Shown here: in pieces, positions 36,978-47,004 of the stretch
Layout: every line of letters starts with the position of its first letter
Numbering within the stretch: the stretch's first letter is position 1
DNA from: Lepidurus packardi
Taxonomy: Eukaryota > Arthropoda > Branchiopoda > Notostraca > Triopsidae
Length of the DNA: 64,000 nt
Direction: 5' to 3'
Assembly: GCA_023053545.1 (NCBI GenBank)
Contig: JAKZAN010000001.1
Coordinates: 11,548,024 to 11,612,023 of the forward strand
Program-made: the position numbers and the translations under genes
Notes under the pieces: generated by a model
What the model saw: the letters and a program-made list of their open reading frames with translations, nothing else
Databases searched by the model: none
What the model was told of the DNA's origin: nothing

Positions 36978-39166
36978 ATGGGCATACGTCAGCGCTCGAA
37001 ATCGACCGGTAGTAGGAAGAACTGTTGCAGTATCAATATCAGCGCTCTTCATGCAGCGCTACCTAGTTGTCAATCGGGACTCCGGTCGCTCTTCCATGCT
37101 GGAGTGGCTCCTAGGACTATTAAGAGCCGGCTTACTACGCCCAGTGACGTAGGCCCGGCCCCGGACACTGTCGGAGGCCGTGGCCCAAGTCCGGAACCAG
37201 TTTACAAGGACGTCGTGATAATAGGTAAATGGGTTGGATTTTTTTCTTATTTTTTTATGTTAATCGGATGTTATGAGAATTTTCTGAACGTAGGACAATG
37301 AATTATTCCTAGATTTGTTCTATTAATAGGGAATGGTCCTTCGGCTATCACGCTGTCATTCCTGTTATCAGGGCATTGGCCGTATTATAACGCCCCCGAA
37401 TTGGGGACTCAACACCCTACAGACTTTTTGCACACGCGACTCATGGAAAATATCGAAAAAAGTATCGTGGAACAAGACCTGGAGTTTCTCTCAGAAGTAA
37501 GCATTCCGTTTTTTTTTTGTTTTTTTAAATTGGAATCTTTCGAGGGAGGATGGTGTTGCAAACCTAATTATCGAATTCCTGATTATTTATTTTTTTTTGC
37601 AAATTGTAAAATTTCGATGGTTGATCATGTTTGCAAACCAGACTATCGAACCGAACGATTTTTTATTTATTTATTTTTTTTGCGAATTTTAACTTTCGGG
37701 GGATGGTAGTTTTGCAAGTCAGATTACCGAATTACGAGTGAAAACGGCTTAGTTTTTTTTTTTTTGACAACTTACGGAGGGAGGATAGTTTTACAAATCG
37801 GATTGTCTGACTAATAAGGACATATATTGCTTCATAGGGATTGGAAGGACGGTCAGGTAACCCAGTGTCGTTACTTTTTGATACGTTGACCCATCCGCAA
37901 GCTGATTTGGGTGTTGAAGCCCCTTCATTCCTGAATTGGCGCTACGAACCGGATCGTCAGATCGATCACGTGGTGTTGGGAAAGGGTCTGCCTGGCGGTG
38001 CATGGCAAGTATGTTTGTTTTGGCTCCATTCTTCGTTGTTATTTTGTTTAAAAAAGAGTTTGGCACTCTAATGCTTGCTCTAATGTGAACCTACTGACCC
38101 TCATTTGCAGGCTATGGACGGCAACATCTTGACGATAAGTTTGGGAGGCTGGATGGAGTTGCCGGCTCTCAAGTTCCAAGAATGGGAATTAACACGTGAT
38201 CAGCCACGCAGCAACGGCAAGCGTGAGAAACGCGCCCCCGTAGCCTCGGTCGCTCGTTATTACCAAGACTACGTAACCCTGCAAGGTCTGAATCCTTACT
38301 TCGAGTCCTTTTCCATGGTAACTTCCGCGAAACTCTTGGCTGCTGATACTAATGATGGTCCCTGGCAAGTGGACGGCGTTCGGTGGTCCAAGGACGAGTC
38401 CCATTGCGAGCAATTCCGCTACATCGCACAGCACGTCGTCCTGGCGACGGGCGGCTACGATCTGCCGAATCGATTGAACGTGACGGGCGAAGAGTTGCCC
38501 TTTGTGGTAAACTCTTTGCAAGCCATGGAAGAGTTGATTAGCACAGGCCAATTGAACGAGAATTCCGATCCGGTTTTGGTCGTCGGCGCCGGCCTGAGCG
38601 CGGCCGACGCCGTTATTGCAGCCCATTTCAGGAATATTCCGGTTACGCACGTGTTCCGAAAGGCGTGCTCGGACCCTAGTCTCATTTTCCGCCAGTTACC
38701 GCCCAATATGTACCCCGAGTACCACAAAGTATACCAGATGATGGGGGACCAAGGACACAACTACTCTGGGTACAAACCCTTAGCGCAGCATCATGTCGTC
38801 AGGATCCTGGAGGACCGGCGAGTATTCTTGCAAGGACCCGATTGCAGCGGGATCATCCGCGTGTCTTATGTCATTGTACTTATTGGCTCACGACCGGACT
38901 TGAGTTTCTTGCCCAACGCCGGGCTAGATCTGGGGATCCGGCCGAGCCTACCTGTCTCGTGCCGGGGTAACCCACTCGACGTGGACTTGTTTAGCCTGGA
39001 GTCGACCAAATTGCCGGGATTGTACGCGATGGGACCTTTAGTGGCCGACAATTTCGTTCGGTTCGCCCAAGGGAGCGCTTTAGGGATTACAAGACATTTG
39101 TACCGGCAATTAAAGCTGGGAAATCCTACCGACAGGCCAGAAGAGAAGCGCTGCTCAAGTTTTTAG
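36978..39166 (+). CDS. OSGIN: Oxidative stress-induced growth inhibitor (OSGIN) flavin monooxygenase-like protein
   Basis: Exons: 36978-37224, 37330-37496, 37838-38008 and 38111-39166, giving 546 residues (vertebrate OSGIN1/2 about 480-560). The first dinucleotide-binding motif GNGPSA is at residues 83-88, split by intron 1. An ATGGYD motif (307-312) and a second Rossmann motif GAGLSA (354-359) follow, as in FAD/NAD(P)-dependent monooxygenases of the FMO group. Long conserved stretches (LSGHWPYY, GLEGRSGNPVSLLFD, LPGGAW, PEYHKVYQMM, LYAMGPL-DNFVRF) fix the family. Vertebrate members respond to oxidative stress and restrain growth; that role here is extrapolated. The first 75 residues are low-similarity and Ser/Arg-rich, so the true start could be a later codon or an upstream exon. 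Intron 2 (341 bp) carries a minisatellite. Confidence 0.92.
37538..37820. repeat. Minisatellite in OSGIN intron 2, four units of about 75-80 bp
   Basis: Four decayed units begin near 37538, 37613, 37695 and 37772. Each runs TTCG-GGG-GGATGGT, TTTGCAAA-C, GA-TATCGAA and a T-rich tail before a TTGC/GACAA-like block. They lie entirely inside the intron and make it about four times longer than most introns in this window. Confidence 0.75.
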
Positions 39167-40250
39167 CTGTGATACACTTAAAAATGGTGGACATTGTGGA
39201 AAGGTGTTCAACCGCTTTCTTTAAAGATTTTTTTTTTTGCTGTTTCGTATTTGTTTGGGGGCAACTTACATGGAAAAGGTTCTTAACCGGGGAGATTTGG
39301 TGCCTTTTGGAATTTTGCCTGGTGAACAGAAGAAGCAGGATGAAAGTTTTTGGCATTTTTGAATTGACCAACGTTTGGTCGTCTAATCGTATGTAAGTAG
39401 TAGCTTTAAGCCCCCATTTTGTACAGTACTTAAAATGTCCCGAAAAGAAAAGGTAAGTCTAAGCCCGAGTAACGCCACGAGTACGGCCAGTACAATTTGG
39501 GAACTTCGGTTCCGTGTCCCTTTCATCATTCATTGTTGAGAGACGTGATTGCCGGAGTAACGCTACGAGTCCCGGCTAAGGCGAAATTACAGTTCGTTAT
39601 GTTCCCTGTCCCATGGTTGAGCGACTGTGACCCCACGCAAGCCGGAGTAACGTGACGAGTCCGGGCAAAGGGTATACTCGGTTTTTCTGCGTTACCTTCT
39701 GCGGGACTTGGATATGCTGCGATAGTGACGAACCGGCGGCAACTTATAGAAGTAGCTAAAATTTCCATCCGTATTGGATGTATTCTCATAAAGACCTATA
39801 TAAGCGAAACGCTTAATTGTTATTATACATGGATTGTGTATTTTTTCTAATGTAAGGTAAATTTCTTGACTTGTTTTCTGACAAGCTGGAAGAAATAATA
39901 ACCGAAAGTTTCTGCTTTAGAGCTAGATATCCATTTAGTCTTGGTATTCAGTGTTGTTATTAATTCATTGACTTCCTTAGTTCCCCCCGATTCAGCAAAA
40001 CAAAACTTGATAGGTGCAAAACGAAACAACTTTTTAACGTTTATGTAATTCCAAAGGTTTACGGTTATATCTATTGCAAGATGATACACGAATACAAACC
40101 GTTCAAAACCAATTATGGCGCAACTGAAGTACATTCAAACACCACCTAGCGTACAGTTTAGCACAAGTATACTTTTCTGTTTTAAATAATAATAAGATTA
40201 AACTCAACTTCGGGAAAAGCGAACGAAAAACCCGATTAACACTGGAATAC
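39167..40250. other. Convergent intergenic stretch
   Basis: Lies between the 3' ends of OSGIN (+) and STX16 (-). It holds the reverse-oriented repeat at 39450-39685. A 95-codon minus-strand frame at 39847-40134 is unrecognised and probably not a gene. Confidence 0.4.
39450..39685 (-). repeat. Dispersed copy of the left-end repeat family
   Basis: Three boxes match, in reverse complement, the boxes at 1-815: AAGCCCGAGTAACGCCACGA (39459), GCCGGAGTAACGCTACGAGT (39551) and AAGCCGGAGTAACGTGACGA (39640), each followed by a CCGG- or CGGC-ending block. CCACGCAAGCC before the third box also matches the reverse complement of GGCTTGCGTGG in the left-end copies. Confidence 0.75.
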
Positions 40251-40256
40251 TTTATT
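40251..40256 (-). terminator. Poly(A) signal AATAAA for STX16
   Basis: AATAAA on the minus strand, 60 bases beyond the STX16 stop codon; spacing is normal for a cleavage/polyadenylation signal. Confidence 0.6.
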
Positions 40257-40315
40257 TTTGAAATTATAGTCAATTGGCGTAAATTGATTTTGAAAAAGCA
40301 AACATTTTTGTAATC

Positions 40316-41643
40316 CTAAGACTTGATTGTAATTAACAAGACGAGAAGAACAGCCGTTGCAGCAGCTAATATTAAAATGGCTCTCATTTTGCAGTCTAAT
40401 TTTTGATAGCTCTCAGCCTTCTGCAGTTGCACTAATCCTGCTTCAATTTTCATCCCTGCATGCTCTATATTGTAGTCGATCCGATCCAGTACAGTACCCT
40501 ATAACAGAACAGGATGGCTTAAGCAAGCTTAACTTGATTTTTTTTTTTATTTTTTAAGTTTAGATTCGTACTTGCTCGGCTACCATATGCGCCAAGTCTT
40601 TAAAAACGGAATTTAAATCATTCAAGGATTTGACTATGTGTTGGATTTCTCTCTCGCGGTGTTGAACAGTAGCTGAGCTTTCTTCCAGCAAGAGTAATTG
40701 CTGTTGACTAGTTACTCGGGAAGGAAAATTGAGCAACGAGGATTCCTTATCAGCTGCCCAATCATCTCCAAACACATTGGCTTCTTTGGATTGCCCCGCC
40801 CCCACGAAAAACTGCTTAGAGCGTTCTTCTCGTTGCTGCAAATCTAAAAAAAAAAAATTATTACTAGATTCTTTTTATTACGAGATAATTGATTTATATA
40901 CGTTTTAAATAGGTGGACTGGTCTTGTCGAAAGGTCGTGGTCAGTTTTTGCAAGGAAGTGACTAAAGACGTGACGACATTTTGGGTCAGAAGCAAATCAT
41001 GGGGCTGTTTATGGGGACTTTGGGTATACTGTTGTATCCTTTGAATATTACGGTGGCATTTGGTAAACATCTATTAACAATAGCAGGATGTGTTTATTAA
41101 GTTGTTGGCGTATCGAGTAGTTATTAATTTCATTAACCTTGCTTATTTCTTGGGTGAGCGCATCAATCTGCTTTTCCTCGAGCATCGAATCATCCAAAGA
41201 AGGTCTGGAAACGTGATTCTTGTGTAGGGCAGAGAGCTCATTCATTTTGACTTCTACTCGAGAAAGAACGTATTGGGCTTCTTCCAAGTTTTCGCTCCAT
41301 TCAGGAGGCAATTTGGAAGCTTCGAATAGATTCACCATGCCATCTTCATGCTGTACTAATGATGCCGTGTCGGTATAGTTCTACGTAATCAACAAGAGGA
41401 CAAATTAATAATTATTCAATTTAAATGGATTATATTAATACTTATCGTTATCGAAGATTAAATTTCATTCAACAAGAATGAATAATAAGAACTACTTCAC
41501 TTTTGTCTTTCAAAATAAACCAAATTAACCTAGAAATATTTACATAATCAGAATTAACTAACCTGTTCAACATAGAAGTGACGACTTTGGACAGCATTAT
41601 TGCGCATTAAGAGGAAAATGTCGGTTAAATTTCTTGTAGCCAT
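40316..41643 (-). CDS. STX16: Syntaxin-16 (Qa-SNARE), 5 exons
   Basis: Exons in transcript order: 41643-41563, 41380-41138, 41070-40902, 40843-40572 and 40498-40316, giving 315 residues (human 325). It opens with [20 protein letters not shown], the hallmark N-peptide that binds the Sec1/Munc18 protein VPS45. The Habc helical region follows (with [23 protein letters not shown] and TQEISK). REERSKQFF leads into the SNARE motif (about residues 220-280; [19 protein letters not shown], with the zero-layer Gln in [11 protein letters not shown] spanning the last intron). A C-terminal membrane anchor (about 293-314) ends in ITIKS. STX16 drives endosome-to-trans-Golgi retrograde fusion. Introns are 58-182 bp. 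Confidence 0.93.
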
Positions 41644-41824
41644 TTCCGAGTTTGGCCATAAACTACACTGCTTTGCTATATATCGTTGTATGTTTGTTTA
41701 CACACAAGACACGTAGGTAAATGACGCGTTTACTAAATAGTAATCAATTTTTCCCTCGTTTGCGACTAGTATGTGCTGCCACCTATTAGCTAGGTGACGT
41801 GTTTATATATAGGTAGGTTGGTGA

Positions 41825-42085
41825 ATGAAGAGATTTAAGCTTAAAGACACAGATATCTGTGAAAACTGTAGGGAACAAACACACACAGTGGAACACAGGT
41901 TGCTGTATTGCCCATCATACGGATACGAAAAAGAAGAATGGAGAAGAAGAGTAGAACAGATCGGAGTAACCTTTTAACATGGAAATGTATTAGGATTAGG
42001 GAAAATTGAACCAGAACGACAATATAAGTTAAGAAACTGTCTAGTAGACTACCTTAAAGATACTAAACTGATAAAAGTGGTGTAA
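41825..42085 (+). mobile_element. Non-LTR retrotransposon ORF2 3' remnant
   Basis: A plus-strand frame carries the cysteine/histidine cluster typical of the C-terminus of non-LTR retrotransposon ORF2 (ICENCREQTHTVEHRLLYCP). It is followed by a charged tail ending at TAA 42083-42085. One in-frame stop (41975-41977) breaks it. No RT or RNase H precedes it, so it is heavily 5' truncated, as is usual for such insertions. It sits between the 5' end of STX16 and the 3' end of FBXL5. Confidence 0.6.
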
Positions 42086-42493
42086 TTTTTTTTCTTCCTT
42101 TTCTCTACCAATAATAAGAATAGAAACTTTGTTCATAATAATAATAGCCTTTTTTCCCAAAAAAAATCAGAAATATTAAATGGTCAGAAATAGTCGATAA
42201 TCTGCCCGTTAGATGGCACAGTTTTGACTTAAAACAGACCAACAACAATAAGCAACGAATTGCCAGCGGCCATACCACACAGAATGTACCCAGACTCGTC
42301 ATAAGCAAAGAAATAATTTTTTTTTTTTAGAACTTCTTTTGCTTATGGGAATACATAAAATTCTTATATATTTCAACCAGATTTGTAAGACTAATCAACC
42401 ACAGTATACATCAAGTTAAAGGTAGTAAATGAAATCAGTTTTTTTAAGTGTGGTACAAGAGATCCCCCCGAAAATTTTGTTTTCTTTTACATC
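42086..42493. other. Intergenic stretch, 3' side of FBXL5
   Basis: No further gene is visible. The FBXL5 3' UTR probably lies here, but I see no clear poly(A) signal. Confidence 0.4.
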
Positions 42494-44808
42494 CTACTCT
42501 CCCAAACAACAGCACGTCCTATATGGGCACGCCAAATTCTGGCAACCATTGGCTTGCGAAGGATATGGCCCGTTTTCTAATAAATTACAGTAGTACAAAT
42601 TCTCGGGCACCAACCGCGTCGATTTCTGGGTAATCTTCCATAAGAACTCTTCGCTCACCGAAGGACACCCGCTCAAATCCAAGTACGTTAAGGTCTGCTT
42701 GGCCAGCGTTGTACTCAGCAGGGCTCGTAAACCGCGTTCTGTGACGGCAGCACAGCCCGACAAGCTTACAAACTCGAGTCCGTCTGCGCTGTCCAGCTCG
42801 CTGACTTCGGATCGCGAATCCGAATAAGAAGAGCCAGAAGAAGATCTTAGGTCACTTCGGAACTTCCAAGGAAGCTCGCACGTCTTGTTTACATTCCTGA
42901 ACCTACAAGGAGCCGCGCAACCATGGCAGCCACTGGACGCTACGACTTCCGCGACTTTATCTTCCCCTAATGGAAAACAGGCTCCCAGTAACTCCAATCC
43001 CACATCGGTGATCCCAGAACACCCACTGAAATCAATGTGTCGCAAATGTAAAGCAGCACCGTTCACCGCAAGCCTGAAATGAAGTGTAATTTATGCGTTT
43101 ACTATTTTTTTTTTTAAAGTAGAAAACCAACCCTTCAAATGTGTGATCGTCCACGCATGTGTAAGAAATATCCAAGTGCTGCAGATGGGGACAGTAGAGT
43201 ATCATGGCGCGTAACTGATGACTGGTCAAACCTTGGCTTCCCCCCAAATATAAACGTTGGATACCATTCCCGACGCGATAAAACAGACTGCCTAGTAGCC
43301 TTTAAAAAAAAAAAAATGGCGTGTTTTTTTTTTTTTTTTTTTTTATTTTATTTTACTTGTCATAGAACTTCATTTCCTGATAGCAAAGGGATTCTTCAGT
43401 TTGGGATTCATCCACATCTGCATCTTCATCGTACAAAGCTAAGTTGTTGTACTCTTTTTCCAAGTCAATCACAGGATCCAAGTACTGGAACGCCCAACGT
43501 CCTTAAAAAAAAAAAAAAGAAAATAATAATTAATAAATACATACAAAAAAATCATAGGATCAAGAAATGAAATGATGAATCACAAGATAACTAGAATATC
43601 AGACATTCAATAATGAAACTAACTATAGTAATAATAATAATAATAAAACTACCTTTGGCCCAATTGGCAGGATAGACACTTTTCCATAAAGACGATGAGT
43701 AGACCATATTGTCCCATCGTTTGCAGACTTGAGCACAGTTCCCACGATCTGTGGGAGACAAATAGTCCAAAATCGAGAGCAGAATCTCGTAAGGAACCGG
43801 ATCAAAGGGACATTCTTCGGTTCGTATAGGCTGTAGCTTAACGAGAGGGATGGTGAAGGACTTCGAGAGTAGTGTTTCTTCTGGTGGTTGATGGCGAGAG
43901 TCATCCTTGGAATAATGTTTCTCTGTGGCCTGGCATTCTGGAAAGTTTTGTTGAAGAGTGTCGCGTAGTTGTTGTAAGGTTTCGTGCCATTCGTCTTCGC
44001 TTTCCACGCAGCGATCCACGACTTCCGCGGCCAAAGATGAGAGCCATACCCCTAAGTTTTGGATGTTTTCCTTCTCCACGAAAAGCTTCTCTTTCCATAA
44101 CTCGTGCTGCTCGATGACAATGTTCTTTAAAGAACAGAGCTCGTCGTACTCGAAGTACTTAATCAGCAGAGGCTAAGAAAGGATAAGGAAAATTTGACGT
44201 TAACAAAAAAAAAAGAGAAAATGAGACTAAAGCTTTATTTTTATTTTTTTGTTTACTTGGAATACTTCCTCTTCTTCTTGCATGTGAGGCAGAAACGTTT
44301 CCGTGAACTCCAAAACAGCTTGTCGCAGTTGACTGCCAAAATAGAGGCGTTCGCCTATAGTTTTGCTGGCATAGCCAAAGCCGTCTTGTACTAGCGTTAA
44401 AATCTGGGAAAAATGTAGAATAATCAGCTTCCAATTAGTCATTGAAAAGAAAAAGGTTGTTACTTCGGTAAGGCGGTTATCACGGTGGCAATTACACACC
44501 GCATTGGAGGCGACGTTTAGCGAACGGAGACGTTCTTTTAGTTTGTCCATGATAAACTGGTTTTCGATGTACTCGTGAGATTTCAACTCGCAAAATGTCT
44601 TTTGTAAGCTGTTCAAAAGACTTTCCAATGAGCCATGGTTCTGAAAATCGGTCTGCGACATCTAATAAGAACAAAACGTAATTTAAAAAATTACATTTTG
44701 GAAAGTTGATCGAGTTGTTACTTGATCCATGTAAACGTTCACCAATTCCTTCATTCTAGAATGAGGCACGGAAAATACATCCACTTCGACAGGAAAACTA
44801 GGTGCCAT
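42494..44808 (-). CDS. FBXL5: FBXL5, hemerythrin-like iron-sensing F-box/LRR protein, 7 exons
   Basis: Exons in transcript order: 44808-44722, 44661-44464, 44403-44257, 44172-43653, 43501-43357, 43299-43132 and 43073-42494, giving 614 residues (human 691). FBXL5 is the substrate receptor of an SCF ubiquitin ligase that targets iron-regulatory proteins when iron and oxygen are sufficient. The N-terminal hemerythrin domain keeps the di-iron ligands: His16 (VPHSR), His58-Glu59 and Glu62 (SHEYIE), His88 (CHRDN), His135 and Glu139 (LPHMQEEEE). An F-box follows (YEILLSILDYLSPTDRGN, then CKRWDNMVYSSSLWKSV), then leucine-rich repeats (HLQHLDISYTCVDD, LRHIDFSGCSGITD, FVSLSGCAAVTERG, YLDLSGCPSVSE). The C-terminus GCQNLACPYRTCCCLGE keeps the cysteines that bind a 2Fe-2S cluster in the mammalian protein. 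Introns are 57-151 bp. Confidence 0.95.
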
Positions 44809-46083
44809 GGTGTGATAAACCAGCTGGCGAGATCCAAAAGCGAACTGAACTGCAAACGAGAAAAAGGGAATTAAGTTGTATTATTTCCACGCTACAATGT
44901 ATTTAATTGAATTATGAATAAGAATTTCTAACCAGTTTTGTTCAACAATTAATTCACTAGCACGCAAGGAACTTTTCGGTAGATTTTCGCCAGATTTCCA
45001 GGTAGTTGAGTAGCACAAAACGTTTGTTTACCTACAAAAAACACACTAGTCGTTGCATAACGATTAGGTTACCGTCTTGATCTATATCGACAAGGCTGAT
45101 TTCGATAGTTAACTCTTGGCGCGAAATGCAAACTGAGTTTGAAAAAACCGTTGGGATTCAAACTTTTACCCAAATCTTGAAAAGAAAGCTCTACATTAAA
45201 GATGCTTTTAGTATTTTTCGGAAGGTTATGTATATGAGGAAAAGTATTAGGAGTATTAGGATTTTCACTCGAAAATCAATAAACTGGCCTCATTAGTCGA
45301 GGTATTTCATTCCGAACTGAACCTAATAGGCAATACACCGCAGTCCCAGGGAAACCAAATAGCTTCCCAATTTGCTAGTTCTTTTCGATATTTCTAATTA
45401 ACCTTTTCCCCCATATCAGGAGTCTTGTATCAACAAGATACAGGACTTCTAAAAACCTGGGCTCCACACGTGCGCATCCATATTAAACAAGCTGGCTCGT
45501 CACCCGGTGGCTTGCCCTGGTACCAGCCCGTACAATAGCGTTTCTTAGTCCCGTATATTACGCGTCCTTTTGTTAACCTCAATAATTTCCCCCCTTTTTC
45601 CTTACTCTAAAATTCCCCTCCTATAGCCCCGCTATTTTCACCTGTGCATGTGTCCTATCGATATAACGGTTACCATGTCAGCGTTACTACAACAGAACAA
45701 GTCACGTGAAAAGGTCATCATGGAAACAAAAACCCTTGTCTCAGGTCACGCAACTCTTTAATACACCACCCACTATGCTACACCGTATTAAATGCCTTAA
45801 ACCTTCTAAACCCCCCAATTTTCCTAAGATATAATTGCGATAACCGACACAATTAAAAAGCCTAGAAATTTCTTTAAATCCAATGTACGCTCACACTTGT
45901 CCTTTTCAATGCCCTCACTTCCGTCCTCACAGTTCTTCCGTGCTTTGCCAACCCCTGCCATATCCTCCTCCTCCCCCTCCCGTATGCTTACGCATATCAC
46001 CTGTGCAAGGTGCACACGGAATCCACATAAGAGGCATGCGGGATCTCGTAAACTCGCCAGAGCCCTTTGAACGACATCAGCGA
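44809..46083. other. Intergenic stretch upstream of FBXL5
   Basis: AT-rich near FBXL5, otherwise unremarkable. No supported gene. Confidence 0.4.
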
Positions 46084-46790
46084 CTACGACTGCTGGGTGC
46101 CGTAGAGCGAGGGGGATTTATTCCCCTCTAATTTTAATTTTTTATTTTGTTCGAGCTTTATATCGTTTTGTGTTCTGTTCTGTGCCTCACTGCCAACGCA
46201 CGTTAACGTAAATATAACGGAATCCATCTTAACAGGAGCCCAAACAATCCCAGGTAATCGCAATTGAAATTTTGTACTAAAGTACGAGTTTAAACCATTG
46301 GGATCTCTCAATCTGTGCAGAATTGTAGTTATATCCGTCCCCGAATACCGATTAGGCAAATAGAAGGATCAACGCAGAGATACGTGCTTCTGTGACCACC
46401 TGTCCGGGACCTGGACCCAAAATTTGAGGCATATTACCCTGGCAACGATCTACACCAGTTGTGTTTCCAACACCTGCACCTTCCTTTGTTTGATTGAACA
46501 GAAGTATGATTCGCTCTCAAACCACCCTTTTCTGTTCATGCCTGTTTTTTCATTGTTTAAATTGCGTCCGTCCAGACTATGCTTTGATTAAAACCTTATG
46601 GAATTCATAAGGCTTGTCAAAACCCGTCCTTCCTTGTGCCATATTTGCAGTAACATGCAAATATTCAAACAGCCCCTTATCATTCCGTCCATTTGATAGC
46701 GAAAGGGTTGAAAACAACGCAGACAACGGCCTTCTACCATAGCGAAGCTGAAGGTCCACGTCCATGTACCATCTCTTGTAACACTATTTG
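46084..46790 (-). pseudogene. Decayed coding sequence of unrecognised family
   Basis: Three minus-strand frames follow one another with protein-like composition: about 46765-46577 (with FEYLHVTANMAQGRTGF), about 46483-46360 (GVDRCQGNMPQILGPGPGQ, then TEARISALILLFA) and 46359-46084 (LPNRYSGTDITTILHRLRD, then STKFQLRLPGIVWAP). Joining them needs at least two frame changes and passes stop codons. No splice sites fix this. It could be a broken host gene, a transposon-borne gene or an old insertion. I do not recognise it, and the join of the three pieces is inference. Confidence 0.25.
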
Positions 46791-47004
46791 TTGTAAAAAA
46801 AAGGATTGATAGATGTCTATAACATGTGAAATAGTTTAGAGATATGCGAATACTGAATAGAGAAATAATCGAACTGTAAACAAGACGTAAAATATTTTAA
46901 GAAAACAATGTTGTATCCAATCCCATTCCCTGTATTCGAACGAAACGATGAAGTGAAGGCAAAAAACTGGTTAATTCCAATATCAGATCCGTTTTTTAAC
47001 GTTA

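Noticed and set aside
38189..38760. Minus-strand frames of 101-153 codons
   Set aside because: Antisense shadows of OSGIN exon 4, which has clear family motifs on the plus strand.
39847..40134. 95-codon minus-strand frame beyond the STX16 poly(A) signal
   Set aside because: No family resemblance or splice partner; probably chance in AT-rich intergenic DNA.
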